A stretch of 64,000 nt of DNA from Solea solea (lineage: Eukaryota; Chordata; Actinopteri; Pleuronectiformes; Soleidae), in the NCBI RefSeq assembly GCF_958295425.1, contig NC_081140.1, positions 13,477,433 to 13,541,432 on the forward strand. The letters are read 5' to 3'. Below, in pieces: positions 1 through 14,500 of this stretch (position 1 is its first letter; every line of letters starts with the position of its first letter). The notes beneath the pieces are model-generated. The model did not search any database. It had not been told where the DNA came from and saw only the letters and a program-made list of their open reading frames with translations. The translations under genes and the position numbers were made by a program.

Positions 1-86
1 GATTGGTATTAGATGTGACAGCTCATTTTTTTGCATTTTGTCTTACCTCTGTAGACAGCTTTGTGTCATGTGAGGTGTTCATGCAG

Positions 87-250
87 TGTGTTACCCAGAG
101 TCTATGATGTATTCCCTGCGTGCAGATGGTTTCTATGTGACTTGGGGAGCCTCTGAAGGGGCTGTAATGGCTCCGGGCCAGTCGCTGCCTCCTCATGGTA
201 AACAAGTGGGACGTCTGGATTCTGCTGATCTGAAACAAGTAATACAGAAG
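87..250 (+). CDS. dync2h1: dync2h1 exon 1 of window (pre-AAA4)
   Basis: Starts with two bases completing a split codon after acceptor atgcag, then encodes [20 protein letters not shown] and ends LKQVIQK before donor gtacag, phase 0. It covers the segment between AAA3 and AAA4. An acceptor at 53-54 is excluded because that frame meets a TGA at 71. The polypyrimidine tract before 86 is weak, so the start is the least certain exon edge in the gene. Confidence 0.85.
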
Positions 251-3200
251 GTACAGAGCAAGGAACTGTCTTGTCTGTGAGGTCTGGTTTGAGTCTGAAT
301 TTCATTTTGTACTTCCAGCATTGCCGTGTTACTTTTACATTTTAAGATTTTAGTAAAACATATGGTCTTCTTAGCTGCAACAGTCAATTGCCAATTGTCC
401 GTCCATTCAATACAAAGTCCATAGAAAATCTATACGGTGGTAAGGCTCTTCAAGAGGCTATTCTTTTTGCTGATGAAAGCTATTTTATTACTTTAGTAGA
501 ATATTGAATATAGCATCTCACTTTTACAAGTTAAAAAATTATAGATCCATATAGGGTAGCAATTTAAAAAGCTCAAAGATCAGATAGCTTGTTTTTATTA
601 TTAAAAAAAAACCCCACAAAGTTGTTGTCAATTAATAATTGATGAACGGTTGAACTGTATTTCCTGAAAACATCTGCAGCCACTGTGTGTTTGTGGTACA
701 CCTTCTCATGTGGTTTATGTTTGTTCTCGTCTCCCCTGAAGGGTGTAGTGCTGTACAGTCGTGATAACAGGGAGCTGGACCTTCTCCTCTTCACGGAAGT
801 CTATGACTTTGTATCGAGGGTGGACCGGGTCCTAAGCAGACCCGGTGGCTCTCTGCTACTGGCGGGCCGGAGTGGAGTGGGTCGGCACACGGCCACGTGC
901 CTGGTGTCACACATGCATGGATACACGTTGTTTACGCCCAAAATGTCCCGTGGTTACGCTCTCAAGCATTTCAGCAATGATCTCAAAACGGTAAGAGTGT
1001 ATTGCATTTATAAGATTTTACCTGCTTTATTGGTTCACATTTTTCTTAGCTAACCACTAAATTGTCTTCTCATTAACAATCCATCAAGTGTTTTGTTTCA
1101 CATTTAGTTTTACAAATTGATTTTGTGAATCACACGTTTTCAGTACTTTTAAGAAGAAGTGCAATGCAGTTTAAGAGTAAGTGCATGTATAGTTTCGGAA
1201 AGGCGTCAATATGCATGTATGGCATTGTGTTGTGTCCATATGTATATCAAATTTCTATGTTAATCTGTGATGTATGTGTATAAATTGTTAAATGTATGTG
1301 TTGATCCTTTGTGCTGTTTGTGTAGGTGATGCAGCTGGCAGGTTTGGAAGGTCAACAGGTGGTTCTGTTGTTGGAGGATTACCAGTTTGTTCACCCGGCA
1401 TTCTTAGAAATGGTCAACAGCCTGTTGTCATCAGGTGTGTGTTGTGTTATTGTTTGTTGTTTTTCTTTGATTTTTATGAGAATTCATTTGATTATTAGAA
1501 CCTCAAGAGGTTACAACTTTATTATTAGGTTAAAATTTAAATCTGAATTACATAGCGGCATCTGTTTGGAGGTTTTATGATCCTTAATTCATTATGAGCA
1601 ATGTACTGAAGTGGTGAAATGAATTATGTGCATAATTTGCATTTCTTTTCATGCATCATGGCCCAACTACCTAGTAGGAAGTATTAAGTTTCACTTTTTC
1701 AAACATTTATGAGTTTGTGTGTGTTTTGTTTAAGGTGAAGTTCCAGGTCTGTACTCTCCAGAGGAACTAGAGCCTCTCCTCTCCTCTCTCAAAGATTCTG
1801 CCTCCCAGGATGGATTCACTGAGCCACTCTACAACTACTTTTTGTACAGTCAGTACCATATATGCTTTCTCTCTCTATGCACCGTATACGTGTACAAGTG
1901 TGGTACTCTTCACAGTGTAAGACTCAGGTGTGTGCTTCCTGTGTGTCCTTTCTATTCACTTATTGTTCTTACTACAGTATTCTCCTCTATGATTATATGT
2001 GACCCCACTCTGCTGACCTGTAGTGCTGTGTGGACTGCAGAAAGTGTGCAGTGTCACTGAGGTTAAGGTTGCTGCTTGAGAATCAAATCAATAGCTCTAT
2101 TACTGTCTAAGTAAACAAACTTAACAACTCCCCACTCACACTCACTATCCAACTCTGCCCAGGAGGCACCAGCTAATAAAAACAATATCGACCACAACAA
2201 GTGCATGTCTTCACGTTGTCCCCGACTGTCTCAGACCACATTGTTTGTGTCATACACCACTTAGGAATCCAGCAGAACCTTCACATAGTTTTGATCATGG
2301 ATTGCTCCAACTCCAACTTCACCATCAACTGTGAAAGCAACCCAGCTTTCTACCGCAAGTGCTCTGTCCAGTGGATGGAAGCATGGACCGAAAACAGCAT
2401 GAAGAAGGTCAGAGGAGCACAAGATTAAACCAAGAATAGATATTAAATCAGGAAAGTGAAATTATTTCATCTTATTTGGAAATGTCGAGACCTCTTTGAT
2501 AAGATTTCTGGAAAAAACAAAAACACTGCAGCTCCATGCATACTTGTATGCATTGCCAGTATCTAGTGTCTCCATATCCAATATTGACCTTGATATCACA
2601 GTTAAGATTTAATTTGCTTTCCTGTGGTATCTGAAATGTATAAACTGAAGACTGTGCACAGTGAATTTTATTTGTGTTTTATACCACAATTTTAATTTTA
2701 CATCAAACCTGCACATTGGCAGATTCCAGAGCTCCTACTGGCAAAGACGGAAGGAGGAGGAGGCGGAGGAGGAGGAGTGGAGAATGAAAGAGAAAAATCT
2801 ACTAAGGGAACAGACTCAGGTAAAATGACATGCACATGAAGTCAAAGTGCATTATGATTCATGGAGACTCCAGTTGAATGTATACATGTTGTATTTATAA
2901 TAAGAGTTTTTGGGGTGAGGGGGTTATCACTGAACCCTCTTAATGCTATGTGACTAATTACAGTGCTTTTCAGGATATAGTTTGGTTTTAGACATTTGAA
3001 TTAATGTCTCATTTCTTTTCAGGAAGTTATCTGATAATCCAATAATAAATCCACAAAACGTTGTGCACTGAAGAAACTAATATGAAAGACATTATAAATG
3101 ATTTTGAGACAATTAATTTGAGTCACGACTAGCTTTTCTCTCAGTATTCAGTAACTCAACCACTCTGGGATTTTTTTTTGCTTTTGAAATAAAAATTAGA

Positions 3201-6200
3201 ATAATGGTATATCAATGAGACTATTACCTAATTTCCTAGCTTTATATATTTAGTGTCAGTTGTAAATGACCATGTAAACTGTAAATTCAGTGCAGTCTGT
3301 GCTCACTGGCTTCTTCCTGTCCAAGCAGGGTCTGGCCAGGCAGCTCTGTGCCGTTTGTTCCTGATGGTCCATGAGTCCTGTAGAGAACATGGTGCAACAC
3401 CCAGCCAATACATGGCCTTTCTGCATGTTTACACTGCATTATACAAGCGGAAGCAAAGCCAGCTCACAACAAGACAACAGCACCTACAGGTAAAAAGACA
3501 GCTATACATATTCACAAAAAAGTACAACCGCTACAACAACTACGACTAAGATTTCACAGCACTTCAAAAAACCTTGGTAATGGCTGATTTTTTTTTAAAT
3601 GCCCATGTCCAGGATGCTTGCTCGCATGAGGAACAGAACACCAACTGTGCCGTTATTTTTATTTTACACGTGTTTTTTTTTTTTTTTTACTTGCGTCTGA
3701 AGGCAGGTGTGTCTAAACTGAATGAAGCAAAGGCTCTAGTCGATGACTTGAAGAGGCGGGCCGCAGAGCAAAGTGCACTGCTGACGACTAAACAACAGGA
3801 GGCAGATTCTGCCCTACAGGAAATTACTACCTCCATGCAGGTGGGTGTCAGTGTTTGTCATTGCATGCATATTACTGTGTATAAAAGGGTTTCATTTCTC
3901 TCTTTCCATTTGTCCATCCTCCTCTCAACTGTCACCATGTCTCTTCTCTTCTCTTCTCTTCTCTTCTCTTCTCTTCTCTTCTCTTCTCTTCTCTTCTCTT
4001 CTCTTCTCTTCTCTTCTCTTCTCTTCTCTTCTCTTCTCTTCTCATTTCTCCTCTTGTCATCTGCATCACTGTGTTGTAAAAGCAGCCTTTTCTGGATTCC
4101 CCTAAGTGTGTTACTCCTTAGCTTTGAACCCTGCATGAGAATTGTGTGGTCTGTATTTAAAAATGTTTTAAATGTGCTATGTCAATATAGTGGATTTGAT
4201 TGATTGGATACAACTTCTCATCCAGTGTTTGCTATACTATCCTGACACATCATTTCCTTCTGCTGGTGGTTATGGATGGATGGACAGAAAAAAGCAGCTG
4301 AACACTGTACTTAGAGAGTAGAGAGAGGTTTGTGGAAAATGAGATTTGGTGAGGGAATAAAGAAAGTGGGCAGCATATAGAAAGAGGTCAAGGCTTAACT
4401 GTGGGAGTAATGGAAGGATGGAGAGACAGTCACTAAAGAGCTTAGCCAGAATGAGGATATGATGTGATATGAATCTAGAGAAAGAGAAAATGCTGCAACA
4501 CATTTGTCCCCTCTCCCTTTTCCTCCTGAATCATCGTGTCTTTCCCTAATTATTACAAAACCAAATGATACTAGTGTTACGTATTATCTCTGTGAATAGC
4601 ACCTTGAGTTGAGTATAATTTATCCATCACAGTGAGTTAAACATCACATGATGTTCCTGATTGTCTTGTCCAGAATGCCAGTGACCAGAAGACGGAGATG
4701 GAAAAAATAAAAGGGAAGATGGCTCAAGAAGTGTCAAAGATTGAAGAGAGAAAAGCCAAAATTGATGATGAGCTGAGAGAAGTACAAGTAAGTTGGCTGA
4801 GTGACTTGTGCAGCCAATACAATGTTCTCTGTCAGCTATGAAAAACACAATCACTTACACCTACCCTGTACTTTTTTACACTTGCAATCCCAGCTGTACT
4901 TATCCCTCACTTACCTCTGTGCCTCTCTCTCTCTGCTCACCATTGTTATCCTCTAGCCTTTGGTAGATGAAGCGAAGCGTGCAGTGGGAAACATCAAGTC
5001 TGAAGCGCTGTCTGAGATCCGCTCCCTGCGCATGCCCCCTGATGTCATCAGAGACATCCTGGAGGGCGTACTCAGATTGATGGGCATTTTTGACACCTCT
5101 TGGGTTAGCATGAAGAGGTGAGAGCGCGATGGGAAGAACGTGTAAAGGAATAGACAGCGGAAGGGTTAAAAAGAGGGAATGGGTTGATGAATTAAGACAA
5201 AGTTACCACGTAGTTAGTAATTAAACTGACGGGAATCTTCATCACTTCTTGGGTTACTGAAAAGAGGTTGAACAAGCGAAGAAGTGTGAAGGGAGAAAGA
5301 GGAGGGCAGGTTTGACATAGTTGAAAAGAGATATTATCAACTTTGGCGTGAAGATGACAGTCATCGTCTTCCACCGCATAAATTCACATTGCTTAAAATA
5401 AATGAATGTGTGTGAAAAAAGTGATAAATATGTGAAATGAAATGTGTCACAAGGCACTAAGACTGTGAAAGTGAAAATAAGTCTGTAGAGGACATCACAT
5501 TGTATTAATTAATGGAATGTTTTCATTTGACTTGATAAATATCAAATACAAAGATAAGAGATTGGGATAACATTTATTATTCATACATTTATTTTACCCT
5601 CGATGACAACCTAATTTGCTTCGTTCCCATTATAACTCAATTATTTGTCATCCACTCACATCCAATTCTCTGTCCTCTTTTTATTTTTATTTTTTGTAGC
5701 TTTCTGGCTAAGCGTGGCGTGAGGGAGGACATAGCTACATTTGAAGCCAGGAACATCAACCCTGAGATTCGACAGAGTGTGGAGGAGCTGCTCAACAGGA
5801 ACAAGGCCTCCTTTGACCCCAAGGTCAGCCACCCATGGTAGTAGAATGAGAATTAGATGTATGGCAGGTGGATTGTATTAACCTCTTGTTGATGTTTTTT
5901 GTGGGACGGTTGTATTGTGGTTGTTGTAACTGAGGTGTGCTCTTGTGTTGCTGTTGATGCTGTGGTCAGAATGCTAAGCGTGCAAGCGCAGCAGCTGCTC
6001 CTCTGGCTGCCTGGGTCACAGCCAATGTCCAGTACTCCCACGTCCTGGAGAGGATAGAGCCACTTGAGAGAGAGCAGGCCGGACTGCATGAGTATGAACC
6101 TACACCTACACCTACACTCAACACATCTAACAATTTTGAATTGATTTCTTCTGCACAACAATGCATCTGGATGTTAGATGTGTGCACAAAAGAGATAAAG

Positions 6201-7073
6201 GCTGTGGCATTAGGTTAATAAACAACATTTTTTCTTTTGTTATTTTTGTATAGATTGTTTGAGGTGCCTTTCTCTCTTTGTGTGTGTGTGTGTGTGTTCA
6301 CAGAAACCTGAGGAAAACGGAGAATAGAAAGAATAAGCTGGAGGATCAACTTAACTCTGTTGGAGCCAAAGTCAGCGACTTGAAAGACAAGTATGCTCTC
6401 CTCTAATTTTACGTCTTTTCTTTCAGCCTTTGATTTCTATGTTTTTCATCAGCGAAAAACAAAACTGGTCGGTACACTGGAATAAATCACCGCTGTGATG
6501 TGTTTGTAATAAATCATGTTTTCTAATTTGTCAACATTGTTACTCCCTTCAAATGTCAAAATGTTGAAAACAATCTGCCTGTCATTCAGCATCCCTCATC
6601 CTTTGCAGCTTGTTTTCTTTTAAAAAGTATAGAACTCCTGTTGGAGGTGAGACTTTTGTTTGCATTCCTCTCGTCTCTACTTTGTCACAATGTCTGCTGT
6701 GCATACCGATTATTTTTTCAGCTCATGTAAAGTAGTGTTTGTTATCATATGTAACTTTGCATATATCTTTTCAACCTCTTCTGACCTTTCATAAAACACA
6801 TCTATCTTACTTGTGATCTCTTTTACTCCTTGCCACCCTTTCTTCAGGTTCCAGTGTCATACTGCAGAGGCAGCGAAGTTGGAGGCTGAGGTGACAAAAG
6901 CTCAGGACACAATTTCTGCTGCTCAGCAGCTCATATCACAACTGGATGGAGAACACACACGGTGGAACACACAGGTAGTTTGATGTATGAGTATGGTGAT
7001 GTATGTATTGGTGAGGGAGGTGATACACATTTATTCAGAGCAGGGATCATTTACCATCTAAAAGCATCACGGG

Positions 7074-7121
<48 letters not shown>

Positions 7122-8550
7122 GTGCGTGTGTGTGCGTGTGTGTGATTATGTGAGTGTGACAGGGGATGAATCCTGCTGTCTTGGGTTCCCTTCTGGCTGT
7201 TTTTACTCCTCTCCACAGCATCTGTCTACACCTTAATTAAAACACTCAATCTCCTCTTGACACACTCACACTCCTGTACACACCCTCACACTCACTGCCT
7301 CCCTCAAGGCGAGCGCCAAAGAGCCAGTTTACTCGCTGCTCACGTACAGTAACGCCACATGCTTACACATACACATTTGTGTATAACATACATACTGCCT
7401 CCAAACAGTACTTGGTAGACCAAGTTCCGTAACTGTGCCTTTAAGCTGAAGTATTTAACCTTTATTTTACCAGTATAGTCCAATTGAGATTGCAAATCTC
7501 TTTTCCAAGGGCGTTCTGGCCAAGAGGCAGCAGCAACAAACTCATCAGCAAGGACACCTCATCCAAATTTCAATAAAACAATAACAGACATTAGAGAACA
7601 AAATGAAAGAAACCTTAAAGCAGTGACAGACCAGTGATTTGGAGTCCTTCAGAATGATTTTTATAATGAAAATTATCCAGAGAAACCAGATTTTGGAGTT
7701 TGAAGGTGTGTTCTACAGTTTGTTCCAGTCTGAAGTAGCACAATAGTGGAAGAGTGTGTAAATATGCAATGCGTAGTATCCATGAGGTTTTTGGTGAAAA
7801 TATGCACAAACGTGAGTGTTAAGGCATGACGCTTAGCAATCCTATATGATATACATAGCATCCTATATGATATACATACACACAACATATATGATCCTCT
7901 GGTATGCAACAAGAGAACCCCATAAGATCTATCATTAACCTCGAAATCACTGTACTGTGGGGCTATGAGTTGGAATATGTAATATGTACCTTATGCTTCT
8001 CTTTCAATCAGATGTCTGAGATAAAGAATGAGTTGGACACGCTCCCTGTGAGGACAATGCTCGCCGCAGCCTTCATTACCTACCTGTCTGCAGCTCCCGA
8101 AGACCGTAGAAGAGACAGTCTGGAGACATGGATGGCTCAATCTGGACTACAGAGTAAATTTACTGTTTAGGCTAATGCACCCGACGGCCATCAGAAACAT
8201 AATTCTACCCACAAACACACACATACATGATACCTTGCATTGTGTTGATACATGAGGTACAAACACAATGCACTCATCACATATAAAGTAGTGTGTCATT
8301 TTTATCTTTATTTTATTCCTTTGTTGATGTTGTTATCCTCCCTCTGTATCACTAAATGCTGGGTCGTTCATCTGAAAACAGGCTTTGCCAAGCAAAACTA
8401 TCAGACCTGACTGAAGGTCCAAAACTAGCGACTGATACCACAAATGTCTCTTGAACATCTTTGCTGATATTGTTAATCAAGTGAGAATTAGGGTCATGTA
8501 TAGCTATCCAATATATTATTTCCATGTTTGGCTTGGAAACTGAATGCAAA

Positions 8551-8587
<37 letters not shown>

Positions 8588-11500
8588 TTATTATTATTAT
8601 GTTGGTCCAACATGGGATCTAATAAACATTGCTATTCTGAGAAAGAGACAGTTGAGAGGAGCTGGTAAGCTTAAACTGCATTAGGTTGTACTTAGCAAAC
8701 TTATTTGACAATGCTTTTTATGTAACAGACACTACAGTCTTAACTCCAATAAATAATTTATTTTGAAATGTACACATTAGAACATTCTGATTTACTGTCA
8801 GCTCTTGTGTTCGGAAATGAGCATGCTGTCCGCACAAATTAAACTATATAATTAGTGCATTCTGTTTCAGCATTAATTGGTGCCTCAATATTGGCTCACG
8901 TCACATAATTTAACTTGACAGTCTGTGTTTGAGATGTGCACGTAAATCTAAAATGGCAGAGTCAACCTCTTACAGGGCCATCTGTTAAACGGACTTAAGT
9001 GGCTGCTGCAGTGTCCAGTAAATGCAACATCTCGGGTTCGATGGAAATCACCAACCCTATTCTTCGTTGAAGATATATATTATGAAAACTGCAAATAAGC
9101 AAGTACATTTGTGTCGTGTGTGTTTTTCTATCAGAGTTTGATTTGCGGTCATTCCTGTGCTCGGAGAGCGAACAGTTGATCTGGAAAAGTGAAGGTCTGC
9201 CATCTGATGACCTCTCCATGGAGAATGCACTGGTCATACTACAGGTTAGACATCTGATTGCCTTTCAGTCACCTCATGTTTTGTTGTGATCACATTGATT
9301 TCACATTAGTTTTGACATAAAAAAATTATCTACATGTATGTTATTGAAACAATTTCATCACTTATCATCAATTTCTGTGTGATGTGTGTGATTTAACATC
9401 CAGCATTTACCTCTAACAACCAGTTTCTACATTAATTATTATCATGCTCTTGCCATTCATCTGTCCTTCACTGGTCTGTGTTGTGCTTGTGTGTGTTTTT
9501 TTTGCCATCACTGCCTTCAGATCAATGCTCTCAAGTTACGGGTAAGAAGTTATTTGGTCCTTCATCCATGAGTGAACACTGAGTTTTCTGTGGTTTTTTT
9601 TACTGTGTTTTTTGAGTTCAGGATCTACCATGTACACCCATTTCTATTTTTGACAGAAGTTAGTTTTGGTACCTTTTCGAAGTCATGTTTTTTGTTTTGT
9701 TTTTTTACTTTTAAATGAAGAATCTCAGCAAACCTGTATTTTTTGTGAAGATCTACAAATATATCTTAAGTCATTGAAAAGTCATCAAGTACTTACTTGG
9801 GGGTACCCCTGAGCAAGGTATCCAACCCCCATTGCTCCCCAGGCGCTATTAGAGGATGAGTTAAATGCAAAGAAGGAATTTCCCCTGTCTGACTAATTTA
9901 TTATTGAAAATGTATGTACGGATTATTATTAAGATACGTGAGATACTTCTGTAATGTTAAAAGAAAAAAAACACTACTTAAGTTAAGTACATCGGTCAAG
10001 CAAAAGCTATAGGGACCTGACAAATATACAGGTTTGAAAAAAGGTTTTAGCTCTATATTTGCCAGGCATAAGTGCAATGGTGATTGATATTGATGAGCAT
10101 GACAAGGAGGCAGGACTAAAACTAGCCCCCCCCCCCCAACCAACACAGTGTCTTCCTAAATAAAATGATCTCAAATCAATGTAACCTGAAAAACAATTCT
10201 CTCTCATCTTTCTTCACTCAAGAGTGTTGCCTGTCCATTCCTGATTGACCCATCATCCCGAGCTACAGAGTGGCTGCGCACACATCTCAAACAGCACAGA
10301 CTAGAGGTTATCAGCCAGCAGGTAAACACTCACACGTGCATGCATACCTCTCAAGCAATTCATGTTAAGCATTTCTGTGACGTGTTTCTTCAGATTTTTC
10401 TTGACTGATCTTTTTGTCTGAATCGGACTCAATTTTTTAGAACAGTCAGCAGCGATGCACCTGGGCTGCGAGGATTATTGAGCACCGCTGCTAAAATTTA
10501 ATATGATCATTAATATCAATGTGCCACTAATGATTATCACTCATAACTTGCACAAGTGAGCACCGAAAGCTGCAAATTAAGATGCAAAAGACCACACACC
10601 AGGTGTTACGCACCTTTAGTGAAACATTTATAAGATACATGGATTATTAACCTATTTCACTTAAAAGTAATTTGACTTGAATGGATATGGGCCATGCCGT
10701 CAAGACATCTCCTCATGGACACCAGCACAATACCAAGGGAAACACCGACTATTATACCTCAACTAATGTTAATAAGTGTGTGAATAAGCCTCCTCAATCA
10801 GTTGTTGACTAAAATCATATGCTTTTTCACAGTCTTTATTTTATACACAGTGTTCTAGTTCTACAAAACTAAACTGAACATGACGTGACCTTGCTGACTT
10901 CCTTTTACATACATATACATTCATACCTCTTTTCACACACTTCCACTTTGCACTTTGATTTATTAATTGCTTGTTTACATCGCATTTTTGTTTTGTTGTT
11001 CTTAAATGTTTATGTCTGCTCTGTGAGCCATTGTATTGCCACCTGTGGTCAAATGAGTTTTTTTTTAAGATGAATTTAATTGAATCTCAGGATGTACATG
11101 TAGCAGAATGAGCCAGAAGACATTAAATAGTGCTTACCTCAGATAACTGAATGGATAACAAGTTAGAATGGGAAATAAACATTTGATTTAGCGACTTTTT
11201 GACTTTCAATGAAGCAACCATAATGGAAAAAATGATTTGTTAACAGTTTCTTGGGTTTAGTAGCAAAAATATCTTCAGTGGGTTCTTACATTTACAGTAT
11301 ATGTCTGTCTTTTTACTCTCTATAGGACAACAACTTCATGACATCTCTGGAGTTAGCAGTCAGATTTGGAAAAACCCTTATTATACAAGAGATGGATGGA
11401 GTTGAACCAGTACTCTACCCACTGTTGCGGAGGGACCTTATAGCACAAGGTATTAAAATGCACTCACAAGCGGCAATTTTATATAAAGTTGGGATGAGAA

Positions 11501-14500
11501 CATTTTGTAATTTAGTTGAATACTCACCCATATATGGTATGTACTTGTTTTGTTATTATTGCATAAACATGATCATCATTATTTTAACCAGGATGACCAA
11601 GTTTGATCATGCAATCCTGAGACAGATATTTTGTTTTCTGATATTAAGAATAAAGTGCTGCCCCCCCCCCCCACCCCAGAAACACAGTGGCCTTTATATA
11701 TCAAACTTGTGTGGAAAGGTTCAGGTGTAAATATCACCCTATACCAAGTCTAATGTGTGATTAATGAATCAGGCGCACACCAGGATTGAGTGGCATATGC
11801 CTGGTCAGGGAAGGGGTCTGCTTCAGTGGCACACAGCGCAGACGGCACAGTATCTAGATAATAGTAAACATTTAAACTTGCAGATCCATGCTATATGTGT
11901 ATATATGTATATTGTGGAGACGCCTCAGGTCTTTCAACACATCAGATGAGTTAATTAATCCCACTGTTCAACTTGAAGCGTTTTCCCCTATGTTGTATTT
12001 ATAGATATGTGTGCTGTCAAAGTTGAAAAAAAAAAGATAATTACACATACTATAACTTTGCTCATCAAAGACACTGATTGTGTGAGCCACTGATGTGAAA
12101 TATTCAGAGAGACAAGAGCTATGTAATTAGTCAAAATAAATATTTACTGCATAAAATATGCATGCACATGTGCTGCACAGTAGTTTATTCAAGCTACTAA
12201 AAATGACTAATTCTTCTTTAGATGTGAAATTTAAATGAAAAAACCTTTTTTGATCGTGTAGTTTCTGACATAACATATGACGCCGTTGTTTCTTGGTTCC
12301 AATAAATTCACACCAACGACATACTACGAGTGTAAACAGAGGGTAGAAACACACCAGCCTTTGGAAAATGAGGGTGAGTCATGAGGTTCTGGTTCATCCA
12401 AGGAGAACTGGGCTCAGAATGAGTAGGCGCAGAGAAAGTTAGAAAAAGGGCAAGTTATTCATTTAGAAGTAGTGTTGAACACGACTCTAAAAAAGAGACA
12501 AAGGCTCTGAGATACTGCATTGCAGACATCTAGATATGAGGTGAGAGTAGAATATAAAACGATGAAGATAGAATTTATAGTGACCATTGAAGACAGAGCC
12601 TGAATGGTACACTACATGTTGCTAACAGGTCTCTGTTTCTTTCTGTCAAACATCTACACACATGGACACACAAAGGCCCTAGATATGTGGTTCAGATAGG
12701 GGACAAGATTATTGACTACAACGAGGACTTCCGTCTCTTCCTGGCAACACGGAATCCAACGCCCTTCATCCCACCTGATGCTGTTTCCGTGGTTACAGAG
12801 GTCAACTTCACTACCACCAGGGCAGGTTTGCGAGGACAGGTAAAATCCATTATAACTGCTTAACAGCAAATGTTATCTCTGTGAATCTATGTTTAACGCT
12901 TTGTCACAGAAGTGTTGATTAGGCTCCCTGATGTCTACGGCTATGAAGTTTTGTAAAATAAAATAAAAAACACAGTGAATTATGACTGACTAGTTTTATT
13001 TATGTACTGGAAAAACTGTTTTTATGCTGAACAAATACAATGCATAGCCTATATACTGTATGTTGCAGCCATACTGTTTGTGTCTCTGTTTTCATAATGT
13101 ATGCTTGTTTGTGCTTATGTTTAGCTGCTAGCCTTGACCATTCAACAGGAGAAGCCGGAACTGGAGACTGAGAAAACCAGACTTCTTCAACAAGAGGAAG
13201 ACAAGAAAATACAGCTGGCTCAGCTGGAAGAATCGCTGTTAGAGGTACACAGACAGACACACAGCATACAGTGTATTCTGTAAATGCAATCTAGAGGAAC
13301 ATGTGTTATCATAGGAAATTATACTATAATGCACTTAACATTTGTACACATTTGGTAGAATATACCTTAAAGGGATAGATAGACGCCGACCCCAGGAGTA
13401 GAGTGGATGCAATGTTGTTAAATCATTTAACAAGTCTCCAGGTCGGAGCAGAGAAAAGTAGATATTATTATATATTATGTGAGTGTGTGTGTGTGTGTGT
13501 ATATAATATACACACACATATTATTGAAGTCTAGTGTGATTCTGTCTTATTATCCACACAAAAATAGTTTTTAACTGGAAAAGGTGTATTGATCACACAG
13601 TGGGGAAATTCATCTTCTGCATGTGACCCATCCTAGGGTTAGGGTAAGAACTAGATTAATTCTTAATTTATTATATATAGTCAGACACGTTGGTTTGTTT
13701 GTTTAAGTTCCGTCACTCTCTCTGACTAAAACAGACGTGTGACTTGCACGGCTGTGCGGCATAGCGATACGGGCCAGAACATAGTACCAAATTGATCGGA
13801 CCCACTGATGGACAGCGGTCTTATTGTTCAAATGTGTTAACGTAACATATGCATGCATGTTTTGTGGTTTAGAACCTGTTAGTTCTGTGACCCCAGCTCT
13901 CTAAATGATTTAACAACATTGCATCCACTCTATTCCTTGGATTCTGTGTCATACAACTTAATGGTCAAAAATCCGAACTATCCCTTTAAGCCAACTATTA
14001 TCATTTAACATTTTTTATTTTTATTTTAAAGGTTATTTCTCTCAGCAGTTTTAGAACATAGCTGCTTACTGCCACTGTTGGCCTGGGAAGAAAGTAAAAG
14101 ACAGAACAGACAGTGTGTGCAAATCCATAGTGTTGGAACAAGGATGTGATTTGTCACCAGCTTTCCTCCCCTGAACACAATCAAATGTGTTTGATGAAGC
14201 ACCGGCCAAGTTGAATACACTACTGCTGGGCGTTGTGTATGTGGTGGTGGTGGTAGAGACAGAGGAGTGATTTACTTTCTCTGCACTAACTAAGCCACTT
14301 TAATTGGTGGGATACCTTAGCTGACTTTTGGAAGTCACAAACTTTCTTAAATTGCATTTCTCATCACATATTCATGCACTTTCTATGCAGCCTTTCTCTC
14401 ATTTCACACCCACGGTGATGAGAATATCGTTAAATGGGTTTTAATGTCCAAATATTGTAATGAGGATCCCTCTACTTCCAGGCAAATACTCCATGCCAAT

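Noticed and set aside
55..86. Alternative acceptor at 53-54 for the first exon
   Set aside because: The required frame runs into TGA at 71-73.
7076..7143. Regular spacing in GT-rich tracts that could suggest an array
   Set aside because: Dinucleotide microsatellite; no spacer-repeat structure and this is a vertebrate genome.
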